Assembly: GCA_033439795.1 (NCBI GenBank)
Contig: JAUTDP010000012.1
Span: forward strand, 186,001-250,000
Source of the DNA: Sordaria brevicollis
Lineage: Eukaryota > Ascomycota > Sordariomycetes > Sordariales > Sordariaceae
Direction: 5' to 3'
DNA: 64,000 nucleotides
The translations under genes were made by a program, and so were the position numbers. Below are positions 1 through 13,130 of the stretch, one piece after another. The number at the start of each line of letters is the position of its first letter. Within the stretch, counting starts at the first letter, position 1. Under the pieces are notes generated by a model. The model had not been told where the DNA came from, ran no database searches, and was given only the letters and a program-made list of their open reading frames with translations.

Positions 1-2399
1 TCTTTTCTAAAAAATTAATAAACGTAAAATAATAATAATATATAGGCTAATAAGAATTATTTACTATTATAATTAACTTAAATTATTAAATATATTATTT
101 AAAAAAATTTCCGAAGCCGTTTATAATATTTATAAATTATATAGCGTTAAAAAATATTATAGAATCGTTGGCGAACGATTTACGTAGAAGGTTAATTCGT
201 TAAATCTACCGGTTATTTTAATTCGATTTCGAAATAAAATACCGGTCGAAGAAAATAAATTTAACGGATAATTTATTTAGGAAATTAAATTATATAAAGG
301 GGGATATAATTTACGGCGATATTTTACCGACCTTTTAGAAAAAATTAGGTTTTATTTTAGAATTATTAAATATAATTAAAAAGTAATTAAATTCTAAAAT
401 CCTATATTAATATAAAAAGAAATTTATAATTTACGCTTTTATTAAATAAATTTAATAAATAACGTAGTCCGCTATTATTATAAAAAATATTTTATTAATA
501 TAACCGATAGAAGGAGCGTTCCTTTAAATTTTACTACGTAAAGTCGTAAAGAAAATAGTATATTAAAAAATCCTTTAGGCATTTTTAGTAAGCCGGGAAC
601 TTTATACTATTATAAAGGGATTTTAATTTAAGGATTTAAATTTAGCCGAATAGGTAGCGATTATTTAATCTAAAGGGATTATAATCGGGGGATATAAATT
701 AAATAATTAAAAAGTTTTTTATTTTAAACAATAATTAATAATTTTTAAACAAAAATTATTCTATAAAGAAATTTTACGCTTTTATTATAATAATTTAAAG
801 GCCGATTATATAAATATGCTTAAAACTTTAGAATTTATTAAAAGGAAATTTTATTAAGAAGGCCTTATATAAAATATTCGGGAATATATTACGAAATACG
901 AATTATATTAAGGGATTTAAAAGCTTTAATACCGACCCTATAAAGATTTTTAATCTTTATTAATACCCGAATAATTTTTTTAAGAAATTAATATCGATTT
1001 TATTATTAATTTTCCGTTGAATTAAAGGGCCGACGGGAAAATATATAATATTATTTTAATAATCGTAAACCGATTTATTAAAATAACTTTATTTATACTT
1101 ATTATTAAAACGTTTAATATAATTTCTATAATATTTTTATTATATAAATACGTAGAATGCCGATTCGGTTTACCGTTAGGAATTATAAATAATAAAAATA
1201 AATTATTTATTAACGAATTTTAAAAAGAGTTTACTAAAATGCGTAAAATCTTACGAAAATTATTTATTATATTTTATTCGTAAATAAATAAATTAACGGA
1301 ACGCTTATATTAAATTATTAAAAAGATTTTACGTATCCGAGCTTTAAAAAACGACTTTATACTTTAGAGTAGGGAATTCCCGGAAGCGGAATTCGTATAT
1401 AATAATTTTACGTACGTAATTATAAGGGTTTTACTATTCGAAATTTTATACAGCTATTATTTACGTATAATCGAATATATTGAAGGGTGGAATTTTATTA
1501 AAATTTAAAGTATAAAGGAGCGATTATAGAAATTAAAGGAAATTCGTAAAGTAATATAACGCTATTAGAATTAAACGATAAAAATATAGAAGAAGGGGTA
1601 TAATAAAAAGTATACGCCAATTGAATTTTAACCGGGCGACGTTGTAAACCTATTAATTAAGAATTTCCGATTTAAAAATAGGAAATTAATACTTATATAT
1701 ATTAAAATTAAAATATTAAGGAAAATTAACTCCTAAGCGTATTAAATAATTTTACCGATATAATATAACCGGATATATAACGTCTTTCTAATTAATTTAT
1801 TAGAACCTTAAAAGAATAAAAAAGATAGAAATTACAAAATATTATTATTAAAATTATATAATAAATAAAAAGAGTAGGAAATTGAAGAAATTGTAAATTA
1901 TTAAAGAATAGGTATAAATTAGAAATTCTTAATTAAATAAATAAAGTAGCCTATAAAATATAATACTTAGGAATTTAAAAAATACTTCGAAAATGCGTAA
2001 AAAGTATTTTCTAAATATTAAAAAATTAAGTAAAAGTATTATAAGAAATAGAATAATTAATATAAATAATATAATAAAAATTTATTATTCTATAATTATA
2101 AAGAATAATAAGCGTTAAATATAGCGCGAAATATTATATATAAAATTTAATAGGCGAATAACCACTATATACCCCGATGGGGATAGGAATTAAGAATTTA
2201 TTTATTAATAGGAAAAGAAATATTATCGCCGGCGAAAAATTTATATAGCGGGATAAATTAAAGGTAGTTTATACTAAAAGTAAAATACTTAGGGGACCGG
2301 TAATCCAATTTTAAATAATTTAATATAATATTAACCGGGAAGTAGCCGCGCCGAACTATAAATTAAAATTACGAAGAGCTTAAAGAATCCGAATATTAA

Positions 2400-2765
2400 A
2401 AACCGGAAAAAAAACCTCTTTAATATTTTTATTAAACCGGGAATTCCCCGTCCGATAAAAATAAGCAATTAAATTAGGAAGACCCAAAATAGCCGGCAAA
2501 TTCCTTATTAAAATTATAGAAAATTTAATATATTAAAAAGAAAACCGCTCTAATATTTTTTATTAAATTAAAAATTTTCTATTTAATAAGGATAAAATAA
2601 TTAAATTAAAAAAATCTAAACCAATTAGTAAATTCCTTATTAGGATTATAAAAAATCTAATATATTAAAAAGAAAACCGCTCTAATACTTTTTACTAAAT
2701 TAAAAATTCTCCGTCCGATAAGGATAAAATAATTAAATTAGAAGGATTTAGAGCCAATTGGCAAA
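2400..2765. repeat. Tandem repeat, period about 132 bp, RIP-mutated
   Basis: The segment starting at 2497 (CAAATTCCTTATTA) recurs at 2629 and again, truncated, at 2762, a period of 132-133 bp. Each unit also contains the shared stretch AAGAAAACCGCTCTAATA and ends with ATAAGGATAAAATAATTAAA. A more diverged unit precedes them (about 2400-2496, with the related CCTCTTTAATATTTTTATTAAA region). The copies differ mainly at C/T and G/A positions, so RIP has hit them separately. The array lies inside the unexplained 3' region of element A. Confidence 0.75.
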
Positions 2766-3742
2766 TTCCTCCTTAATATTTATTTATAAACGATATTAAG
2801 GATTACCCAGCCTAAAATAATTATAATAGCCTAAACCGTAAAAAAATTTATAACCCGATTAATAAATATAAATATTAATAAAATTCTCTAAACGAAAGAA
2901 ATATAATAAATTACCGACTATATAAAATAAATAATTATTAATCGATAATATAACTTAAAATACTTTTAATTTCCGGAAATAATTAATATATATCGGAATT
3001 TTTATTAATTTAATTAACCGGTTAAAGTTAATAAATCTTTCCCTATATTTTAAAGATTATAAAGGTTTAATTTTAAAAAGAAAAAAAATAATTCGGGTTA
3101 AGCTTTAAAACCGATTTTAAATAAAATTCCAATCCTAATTCGGGATAGAATTTCCATCCTACTTCGGAATTCCTTCGAAATTTTTAATTATTTAAAGCAA
3201 AACGTTTTCTATCCGGGGAAAAAATACAAAAGGAAAAGAATACCGAAACGGTAAATAAAGTGCGCAATATATAAAAATTAAACCGTTTCGGAATCGGCTT
3301 TTAAAAACCCGGTAATAACCCTAAGGGGCGAATATTAACCGCGGAATTAATTAACCACTATAATACCGTAATTAATAAGCGTAGAAATATTAATATAGTA
3401 TAAATAGCCAAAATAGGCGGGGATTATTACTTTATTTAATATATCGATATAAATATTACCGGTCGGTTTTTAAATCTTTTAATAAAATTATTTAGCGTAG
3501 AAACGTCGCCCTTACGGGTATTATAGTAATTATTACGTAGTAATATAATTTAAAGATTAAATTAATTAAGGGGGGGAGTAACGCTAATATATAAAATAAA
3601 AATAGATAATTAAACGGTATAATAGAACCGAAGTGTAGTATAATATATAAGCGGAAAATAGGGTTTTCTAAAACGGGAAATAAAATTTCCTACGGATTAT
3701 AATAATTAATATTAGAATTATAAGGGACTATAATTTCTAAAG

Positions 3743-4030
3743 GGGGGGATAATTGTAAAAGTATTATTAAGAAGGCTTAAAGGGACCCGTATAATTAAAG
3801 TATAGTAGCCTAGGACGATAGATAAAATAGCAGATAAAATAAGGATAGTAGGATATAATATAAAGGAAAGGATTTTGGAATCCGGGCGCTGACCGTTCCG
3901 GACTTATAGGGAAATGTATAAGTATAAAAGAGGATAGTTCCTAACTAGAGACTTGTATTTGGCTAAGCTAAAGTTTTTCTCCTAGAATAGACCTACTTTG
4001 TGCGACCTACTTTTACCCTCTCGTACTTGT
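3743..4030 (+). repeat. Candidate LTR with preceding polypurine tract
   Basis: A purine run AGGGGGGGAT (3741-3750) is followed at 3754 by TGTAAAAG, the arrangement expected at the start of a 3' LTR (polypurine tract then TG). A TATA-like GTATAAAAG lies near 3922-3930. The right edge is uncertain; composition changes around 4030. A similar G-run precedes another possible start near 3571. No second LTR copy was found in the window, so this assignment is tentative. Confidence 0.4.
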
Positions 4031-7000
4031 GACTTTATACTATTATACTAACGACCTTGTCTTCGGCCCCGTAAAAGAATCCGCCTGGTATTTAGGAAAG
4101 GATTTAGTTGGTAATCCGCTATTAAATTATATATATTTTAAAGTTAAAGTATATTTAAACCCCGAAGCGAAAGATATTAAAGTTTATTTCGATTTAAAAG
4201 TAAGCCGAAATATTATCGATAAAAAGGTTTTAACTACCCTTCAGTATAATATATTTATAAAATATTCAATTATTATCCGTAGCGTAAATAATAAATTAAT
4301 TAAATTGGAAGAATAAATTACCTTTATAATTTATTTCCTAAATACCGATAAGAATAGCGAAACCACCCTCCTTAAAATTAAAATTAATATTTAGGTTATA
4401 AATTACCTTTCGTCGAATATCCTCTTTGTAAATTCTTTCTTTTACCTTTATTAAGCGGATATTAATTATAAAACGGAGATAATTAAATTCCCCGATAATA
4501 ATTTTACAATAAATTTCGAAGTTGTTTAGTAGTCGAATAAATATATCTGTAAAATTACGATCGGAAAGAAAGTTTCCCTTCTATTAAGCGAGTAGGCTAT
4601 AATTCTAGTATATTATAAATTACTCCCTAAAAATAAATTCTTTACTTTTATATCCCAATACTTTTCGATCCCTTATATAATTATCGATATAAAAACGCCG
4701 CGAATTATTCCTATTAAAAATATTTCTAACGTAATTATTAATATCCCGAAGAATTTCTATATCGATTTAATTAGTAAATATAAGGATAATAAATTTTTTA
4801 TAATATCTTAAACGGATTTTATGATATTAATTATTATTAAATAAACCTTAACCGTTATAAAGGAAAACCTATCCGCTATTCCCAATTAAATAATTATTTA
4901 GGTTACGGAGGATTTTATTTCCCTAATTAATATAAAAATCGGCCTATCCGCCGAAAATACCCGCTACAAGGTATTTACGACCGATTTAGATTTAGATAAA
5001 TTCCTAATAATTCTTAAAAAATATTTAACGTTAAGCATTTATATAAAAAAGGTTCTAGAAATTATTATTAACGAAAGTATATATATATTCGCTAGGGACT
5101 CGGAATTAATTAGGGTATTATAAAATATAATCTCCACCTTCCTTTTATTATAGACCGAAGGCGGTATTATAAATATACCCCTAAAGGAAATAATAAGAAT
5201 CCTATTAATAGAAAGATAATAAAAATAGAAAATAATTATTAGGATATATCTATTAAATAAGAAAAATTAAATAATTATTAATAAAATCTTTAACGCCTTT
5301 TATAAGTAAAGTAAAATAGAATACGTATTTAGGGCTACGCCTTTTATACACCCGGTCTTTATTATATAAAGGATAATTAAATTCGGGCCGAAAGGAAGAT
5401 TAATAATTAATTTATATACTTTTAATAACGTAACCGTTTTAAATAATTATCCGCTCCCCTTATAAAGCGAAATTATCGTTTTCATCCGTAGAAAGCTATT
5501 TATTACTATTATCGACGCCGTTTTTTTCTTCTATTAATTCAGGGTTTAGTAGAAGTATTATAATCGTTTTACTTTAATTATTTATAGAGGTTTCGAATAA
5601 CCGACTATAGCCTAAATAAGGTTTAAAAATACTTTAATATATATTTAACGCTTTATAAATATATTATTAAAGGAATATAAAATATACTACCGAATATATA
5701 TTAACAATATTATTATCGCGTCGAATACCGCGGATTAATATATCGCTTACCTTATAATAATTTTCGAACTCTTTACTAATAAAAATATTATCCTCTCCCC
5801 TAAGAAATTATTTTTAGGATATTTTAGTATTGAATTTTTAAATTTCTACGTCGATTTATTAGGTTTTTTAATAACGAAGGAAAGAATAGAAGTAATCCGC
5901 AATTTCGAATTCCCTATACAATTGAAGGCTCTCGAATAATATATCGGGGGTACCGGTTTTATTCGATATTTTATCCCCTACTATACTTAATTAATTAAAT
6001 TATTTTAAAAGCGTAAAGTAATATTATTAATAGAAGGCTATAAATTTAGGAAGATCGATATATATAGTAAACGAATAGCGTATTATATAAAGATTCGGTA
6101 TAATCCTACGCTCGGTAAAATCGCCGCTTTCGAGGCTTTATAAAAAGTAATTTGTAAAAACCCAATTATATTTATTTACTTCGACCCGGATCGGTAAGCC
6201 TTTTTCTAAGTAGACGGGTTTTTAGAATGCGGTTTTAACGTAATTTTATTTTATTTTAAAATTGGCTACGTTTAGACCGAAGGTACGAATATCCCTTTAA
6301 ATTAAGTATCATTAATTATATTCTTGAATAAAATTCTCATATCCGCCGAAATGCGTTATAATCCTTCCAAATTAGAAATTATTTACCTAATATAAGTTAT
6401 TAAACGTTTAAATATTTAAATTTATTTATATAATAAATTAATTATCGTTTTTACTAATTATTCGGTTACTAAAGGAATTGTCGAATAGACTTTATTACGT
6501 ATAACGTTTATAAATCGAACGAATAAGCGTTTAATAAATATATTTATTTATTTATTTTAATATACCTTTAAAGTATATTATATTTTTAAAAAATTGAATT
6601 TTCTCCCCAACGCCTTAAACCGTTTAAAGGTTAAAAGCGATAATAAGAACCCCGAGGGGGAGGTAGTGCTAAATATAATTTAATTTATAAAAGAAGTTTT
6701 TTATATTTATTTAAAAATAACTATAAGTAAAGTTATATTACGTTATTTCGTTGAAAAATATAAGAAAAATATTAAATTCGTACGTATTTTAGAAGATTTC
6801 AAGGAATTTGTAACCGAAAACGGTAATAGTTTTTATTATCCCGGGTATTTATTCGTTATAAATTACTAAAAATTATTATACAATTAGTAGGATAACGGAA
6901 TAAAGACCTTATACGTACCGTTTAATTATATTTAAAAAATACTCTAAGAAATCTATAACGAAAAGTATTACTTTAAAAAAGATAGAATAATATATAATTT

Positions 7001-8470
7001 AAAAGGTTTTTCATTCCTTAAAAAAACCTACCTTATCAAAATCTATATTTAAAATTACCCTACTTACAATTTGAATTAAACCGACCGAAGCGCGCCAATC
7101 GGAAATTATTAACTAATCCGCCCCGAGAATTCCCTACTAATATATATAATCGTAATTAATTTTATTATCGGATTACCGGAAATTAATACAATCGGAATAC
7201 CCTAGCATTTAAATAAATATAATACCTTCGATTATTTAACTCTTATTATTAATAAATTATTAAAATAGTCTTTATTAATTCTAAGCTATTCTACCTATAT
7301 TATAAAAAATTAAACCAAAATCCTAATACGAATATTACTCTTTATAAATTAGGGCATACCCCTAATAATTATTTCCGATTAAGATTGTAAATTTACTTCC
7401 GAATTTTAGAAAGGGCTTTAGAAAGTATTAAGTATTAAATTACTTATAATTATTATATACTACCCGTAAGCCGACGAATTCGCCGAACGTAAGAATTAAT
7501 CTATAGAAATTACCATATAATTTTATATCTTTTATAATTTATTTAACGTTTAATTAAATATTATTATTTAATTATAGTAGAATTTAAATAGCGCCTATAT
7601 CGATGCTATTAAGGCTTCCTTATACGAATACTTCTTCGGATATAAATTCGCTCAACCCTTCGATTTATTAAATAAACCTAAGGAGGTTACTAATTATTAA
7701 ATTTTATACAATTATATTCGGGAAGATATTCGATTAGCTATAGATTTCGCTATCACCAACGTAAAACGACGCTACGATATTAATTATCGAAATATTAATC
7801 TAAAAAAAGGAAATAAAATTTTTATTAAATTCTATAAAGGTTACTACCTATTAGGTAGACCCTTTCGAAAATTATTATAATAATGCGTAGGACCTTTTAA
7901 AATTATTTAAAAGATCGGTAAATTCGCGTATAAATTAAACCTCCTAAAGGAAATAAAAATCTATCCTATTATTTCTATCGCATATTTAAAACCCACTCCC
8001 AAAGGACCGGATCTATTTTATCGTATAATACTACCCCCTAACCCTATTGAAGATATATAGAATTTTAATAATAAAGGCGATAATTACAAAGTCGAAATTA
8101 TTTTTAATTATAAGAAAAAGGGTAATAGTAAATATAAATATCGTATGAAATAATTCAAGTACGGATATTAATATAATTAATAAAAGAAAGAAGAAGATTT
8201 AAATAACGTAAAGGAATTAATTAAAAAATATTAAGAATGCAAAGGAGGTAAGGATTGTAAATTATATAGGAAACGGATAATAAAAAAGAAGGGATAAATA
8301 TTAGGATAATACTAATAAGGATATAGGATTTCTCTTTATAAGCCGGGACTTAATACCGGATACGTATATTATATATATAGTAATATAGCTAAATAGGGAG
8401 GGCAATTATATATTACTAACCCGACTATACGGTTTGGCATCGTAAAGCTTAATTGAATAAGGCTATTACT
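4030..8470 (+). mobile_element. Ty3/gypsy chromovirus B, RIP-inactivated polyprotein
   Basis: Reading through stops on the + strand gives the order of a Ty3/gypsy pol. Reverse transcriptase lies at about 5440-5900: PLPL near 5453, an I-DA segment near 5510, and a YIDDI-like site around 5700 now mutated. RNase H lies at about 6150-6480 (FDPDRQAFFQVDG-like, with the catalytic Asp region near 6180-6210). An integrase core spans about 7000-7700. A chromodomain-like tail at about 8086-8235 has the basic stretch KKKGNSKYKYRMK. The only long surviving open frame is 4029-4316 (95 codons), a fragment without a recognised domain. RIP damage is heavy but slightly less saturated than in element A, with scattered CA/TG left. 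The family name and LTR edges cannot be fixed by eye. Confidence 0.8.
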
Positions 8471-8690
8471 TAACTGCGCAACTACGTCGCGCAAACCCAG
8501 GTGTCAGGTCTGGATCCACCCGGAACCACGGTAGTGGGTCCGAGACGCGCTACGTATAAAGGCGCGCCTTTTGGGCGCGCCGCGGGCGCTCCTTTCTGAT
8601 TTGAATTATTACTCTTTACTACAGCTTCAAAATAACATCGTATTTTCGAAGCAACCCCAGGTTACCCGTATCAGTAATAGTCCTTTTTTT
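8469..8690. other. Unmutated GC-rich island between two RIP-killed elements; possible solo LTR
   Basis: This roughly 220 bp segment keeps many CA and TG dinucleotides and is GC-rich, in contrast to both sides. It contains a TG...CA stretch (8502-8653) bordered by near-identical ACCCAGG (8495-8501) and ACCCCAGG (8654-8661). A TATAAA lies at 8555-8560, and two GGCGCGCC octamers are spaced by a few bases (8561-8568, 8574-8581). This could be a short solo LTR or single-copy DNA caught between elements. No coding potential was seen. Confidence 0.45.
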
Positions 8691-11600
8691 AAAAAAGGTA
8701 GTAAAGGGTAAATACGTCGTCTTATTATAAATTAGGATTTAGAAATTAAACCGGGGAGTAAATAAAATAAATTGGAAAATAGTTTATAGGATTGTAAACC
8801 TCTTAAAAAGGCCCTTAAGCGTCCTTTTATTTTATTCCGTTCGCTAAATTAATAAGTAATTCGGATTTAGGGAGGATAAATAGACGGCGTAACGGCGGCG
8901 GGCGGTTTTAAAGAGTAATAGTACGGGGAGAAGGTTAATTTCGTAACAAAGAATTATAGTATAAGTAATATATTAAATTAAAAACGCTAACTGGACGGCT
9001 AAATTAATAATTATTTAATATTTTTTAATTTAATCGTTTAAACCGTTTTCGATTAAAGGAAATTCGCTATTCTTATAGATTTAATTATACTTTTTATAAT
9101 TAAGTTATTAAGTTTCAAAGTTAAAAAGGGCTTTAGAGCGGATAATAGCCTTTATAAATTTAATTATCGATTTAAATACAGTACCTTTATATATTTTATT
9201 AAATTTACTAATATATTATACGACCTATTTAGCTAATACGAATTAATATTCGATATAATTCTTTTAATTGAATTTATTATAAAATTAAATTCCGAGCTAA
9301 CGTATAGCCGGTTAGATTTCCATTATTACTCCATTATATTAAATAGAAGGGAGAGGCGTAATAATATAAATTTTCGAAAACAATTAAATTTCCGTCTTTT
9401 TTAAGGAAAATTTAATAATATTGGACGAACCCTATTTAATTATATAATTAAACTCCTTTTAAATTTATTGGGCGGTTTTTTTTAAAATAGGGCCTAAGAT
9501 TGAAATTATATAATCGTTAATATATTTAAAATATTTAATTTTATTATTATTAAAACGGTATACTAATTTAATATAAAAAAGGTAAAAGATAAATAAAGTG
9601 GAGGAACTTTAAGGGAAATTATATTTCAAATTCTTTATTAGCGTCGTAACGTTTAAATATTAAATATTAATTATCCTTTCTAATATAAAAGATTTAATTT
9701 ATTAAATTACGTAAATCGGTTAATTTTATTCCTTTAAATATAGGATTCAATAATTAATTTAAATAATATCGAAGGCGCTTTTAATATCGAGGGCGATTAA
9801 AGCGGTAAATAATCTTCGTTTTAAAAAATCTTTAATATCGTAAATAATAGAATTGATAATATTGATAACGGTTTTTTTTAAATAGGGCGTTAATTTATTA
9901 AAAATTTAATACCTTATATTTAATTATAAATTATATTATTCTACGACCGATTAATCGTTTAATCCCTTTTTTTAAATAAGAGAGGAAGGAGATTAGGCGC
10001 TAGCTTTTAATTATTATTTTATCTCTTCTGGGTTTAAAGATTATAACGATTTCCGCTTTTTAAAAAACTTTAAAATAATAATTTAAAGATATATAACCCT
10101 AATATAATTAATATATAAATTCTTTAATTAATTCCTAAATAACCTTTAATATACGAATAATAATATTATTAACCCTAGGTAAAATATTCCCTATATTATA
10201 TAAAATTTTATAAACTTTATTACTATAAATATTAATCTCCTAAAGGATTTAACGTACTAAAGCGGTAAATGCCTAATCGGTATTTAAGTCGTCGTTTTCG
10301 TTATTCCGTTTAAAAATAGCTTTATAAAATACTTCGGCTTTTTTAATAAGTTCGACGAGCGTTACCCCATCGATTATAAAGGGTAGAGCTTTTAATTGGT
10401 CTTTAAATTTATATTAAGCGATAATATAAAAAATATTTTTATTGTCCTTAATTATATTAACGACGTTATTAATAAAATTTTCTTTAGTATCCTAAACGAT
10501 TTTTTTAAATTCTTAGCGTAATATTCTTATCTTCCAAGGGCGGGGGGAGGGGTTATTATATCGGTAATTATAAAAAAGCCGCGCGGCGCAAAAATGCGTT
10601 TTATTTTATTATTTAATATTCTTCTCTAGCCTTACTAATTTATTAAAAAGGTAGAAAGTATCGTCGAATATCGAATAAAGCGTTTAAATAAAATTATCGA
10701 ACTCTTATTCTAATACGTCCTTTACTGGGAATATAAGGATTAAATTTTAAAAGAAGGAAACGTTTTCCCTAAAAAGTTTAATCGCTTCCGGGTTATCCTT
10801 AAAAGTTAAACGGTATTAAGGGGGTTTTATTTTATTGATAAGAATATCCGTAAGAATAATTTAATAATTAGAATTATAATCCTATTTTAAAATTATATAT
10901 AAAATATTAAATAGGATATTCGTAAAGGTAAAATCGATTATATTTCCTAAATTATATATTAATATATTAAATTTAATAATGAAGTTTAAGCTATATCCTT
11001 CGATATAAACTATAATTTTTATTATACTTTTTATAATTTCCGCTCTAAATTATTATAAATAATATTTAATATTAAAATCCCCCGCGATAATCGTTTTTAA
11101 AGGGGGACGTTATTTAATTAATTATTCGAAAGCGGAATAATCGCTAAACCGTTAATAAATATTAATAGTAATAACCCCTTTTATTCGGACTTAGAGGAAA
11201 TCCCTTATTTCCCCCACGGTATAATATACGGCTAATAAACCCCGGCAAATATAAATTACTACGTAGGGGTTTATAACCGTTTTATTTATTTAAATATAAT
11301 ATAATATATAAACGTTAAAAGCGAAATATTTAAACAGCCCGATTTTTTCGTTAAATACCTATATTTTGAATTCCTAAACTAAAATTATATCTACTCTAGC
11401 CTTATTAATAATTTAAAAGGTAATAAAATATATATTTTTTATATACGCTATATTAACCTAAAAAATATATAATTTCGAAGTATTTAAATTGCGCGGGGCC
11501 TAATTTATATTTATAAATTAATAGCTTTCTATAAAGGCGTTTTATAATAGGTAGAGCGGCGGAAGGAGGATTTTAAAGAAAAAGCCTTATTAAATTAAAA

Positions 11601-13130
11601 ATCCGATGAATATTGTAATATTATCGGCGGAAAGTAAGGATTCGGAATTATTAGGGTTAAAAGGGGCGGATTTATAATTAAAAAGGTTGGAGGAATTAAA
11701 AGGGCCCTCTTTATAATTATTTTCGGGGGCGGGTTATTTATAAACCTTTTAAAAAAATTTATAACCTTTCTAGCGAATTAAAAATCTATTAGTATAAGAA
11801 AGGCGGACGATAATATTACCTTTATAATAAAAGCGTATTAAATAATCGAAGTAGCGGAAATTGAAAGGGTTTTAATAATTAATATATTAAATAAATTTAC
11901 AATATTTACCGTAATTAATATAATTGCATTAATAATATTAAGAAAAGTAAAAATAAAATTAATTATTATATTAATCGAAATAGAAATCGTATTAAAAGAT
12001 ATAATAGCGTTTATGAATAAAGCGGATGAAATTATTCTTATCGAAAAGGTAAAAAGATTTATAAATAGATTTTTTAAAGGAAATTAATTAAAAGGCGTAA
12101 ACGGAATTAAGAACGTAATCCTAAATATAATAAAAGGTAATGATGGTTTTAGAAATTTAATTAATAATTTTATTATAAATCGAAGTAATTATATTGATAA
12201 GGATAACGCTAATACGTATTATTATAAGTATATTTTCAATTACGTATATATATTACTTTTGAGGGTCTTCAATTTTAAAATACCCGAAACGGGATTCGAT
12301 TTCGTCAATTTTATTAGCGAATTTCTAATAGACTTCGGCAGTCCGGGGGCGAAGGGCGAAACCGGTAAAGACTTTTTAATAATGAATAATATTATTAGGT
12401 TTTAAATATAAAAAACTTTATACTTTTTTATAAATAATAAAAATATTATTATTATTAAAGGGAGAATTTTTATTAAAGTAGAGAAAAACGTAGCTATTAT
12501 TTTAGGGCGCGGCCAGGGGGGGAGGTAAAGCCGCAACGGATTTACTACGGGAATAAAAATAAGAAAAGGCGTAAAAAATAGGGTTAAAAGGCGGGGGGGT
12601 AAATTTTAAGGCTCTATAAGTAATATTAGCGAAAATAACGGCCTAATTACTTACCGTAAGGGTAAATTATAAGGATTTAAAATTTTCGAAAATAATTTTA
12701 ATAATTTATACGAATTTAGAAACTTCGTAAGAATAAATAAAGGAGAAGGAAAGGAAGCGATTAAATTAATCGTCGAAAGCGGTAAAAAAGGCTTCGAAAA
12801 CTTCTATTTTAATTTTAACGTTATCAACGCTTTACCTAATCGTTTCCTTAAAGAAACCGGGGGAAATAAAGCCAATTTAGGAGGGTTAGGGGGCGGAACG
12901 GCCTTCTTTATTTATAGTATAGGCTCTTTTAACCGATTACGCCGTCGTAAAAGGTAGGGTAAGCGTACAAACCGGTACCTATAGTAAGGCCGTATAAAAT
13001 ATTATAGGCGGATTCGTTTTAAGGGCCCCGGAGGGCGTGGGCGTAAATATACCTATCGTCGGTATCGCTATTGAAGAATCGACCGGAAAACGGTGATTTT
13101 CGGGGGTATTAAGGTTTTTACGGGCGGCCG
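8690..13130 (-). mobile_element. LINE (Tad-like non-LTR retrotransposon), RIP-inactivated
   Basis: On the minus strand, read through stops, positions about 11,100-11,060 give IIAGDFNI, the core of an APE-type endonuclease domain. About 9,830-9,770 gives TALIALDIKSAFD, the first catalytic aspartate motif of a LINE reverse transcriptase. The region between them reads as the N-terminal part of the RT domain. The stretch from about 11,600 to 13,130 would be the upstream ORF1 (gag-like) and 5' region; I see no recognisable zinc knuckle after mutation. The 3' end faces the unmutated island at 8.69 kb. The domain order (ORF1, endonuclease, RT) matches the Tad clade known in Neurospora. Naming it Tad1 itself would need alignment. 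Confidence 0.75.

Larger units (their letters stand above)
1..4030 (+). mobile_element. Ty3/gypsy chromovirus A, 3' part, RIP-inactivated
   Basis: Reading the + strand through stops, about 980-1460 resembles a retroviral-type integrase core: a segment like IDFITDLP is followed by a variant of VECRFGLPLGIVSDRD near 1150-1200, then a distal TDGQTERLNQ-like motif near 1275-1315. About 1870-2040 resembles a chromodomain (EIEEIV start, a WEF-like aromatic position, ENA helix end), which marks the chromovirus lineage. The 5' part (LTR, gag, protease, RT, RNase H) lies outside the window to the left. Between the chromodomain and the putative 3' LTR there are about 1.7 kb I cannot assign, including a tandem repeat at about 2400-2760. 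Every frame carries many stops, so it is non-functional. The superfamily is fairly secure; the family name is unknown. Confidence 0.75.
1..13130. repeat. RIP-mutated AT-rich repeat block (dead retroelements)
   Basis: Almost the whole block lacks CpA and TpG dinucleotides while CpG, CpC and GpG survive and TpA is abundant. This is the C-to-T (CpA to TpA) footprint of repeat-induced point mutation on both strands. All long reading frames are broken by TAA/TAG stops made this way. Reading through the stops shows Ty3/gypsy polyprotein remains on the + strand up to about 8.4 kb and LINE endonuclease/reverse transcriptase remains on the - strand after 8.7 kb. In Neurospora such blocks are usually cytosine-methylated and carry H3K9me3; that is family knowledge, not visible here. 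The right edge, near 13,130, is abrupt, and normal composition starts within about 50 bases. Confidence 0.93.

Noticed and set aside
4029..4316. 95-codon ORF as a real gene
   Set aside because: It lies in RIP-mutated retroelement DNA and is the chance survivor of a broken polyprotein frame.
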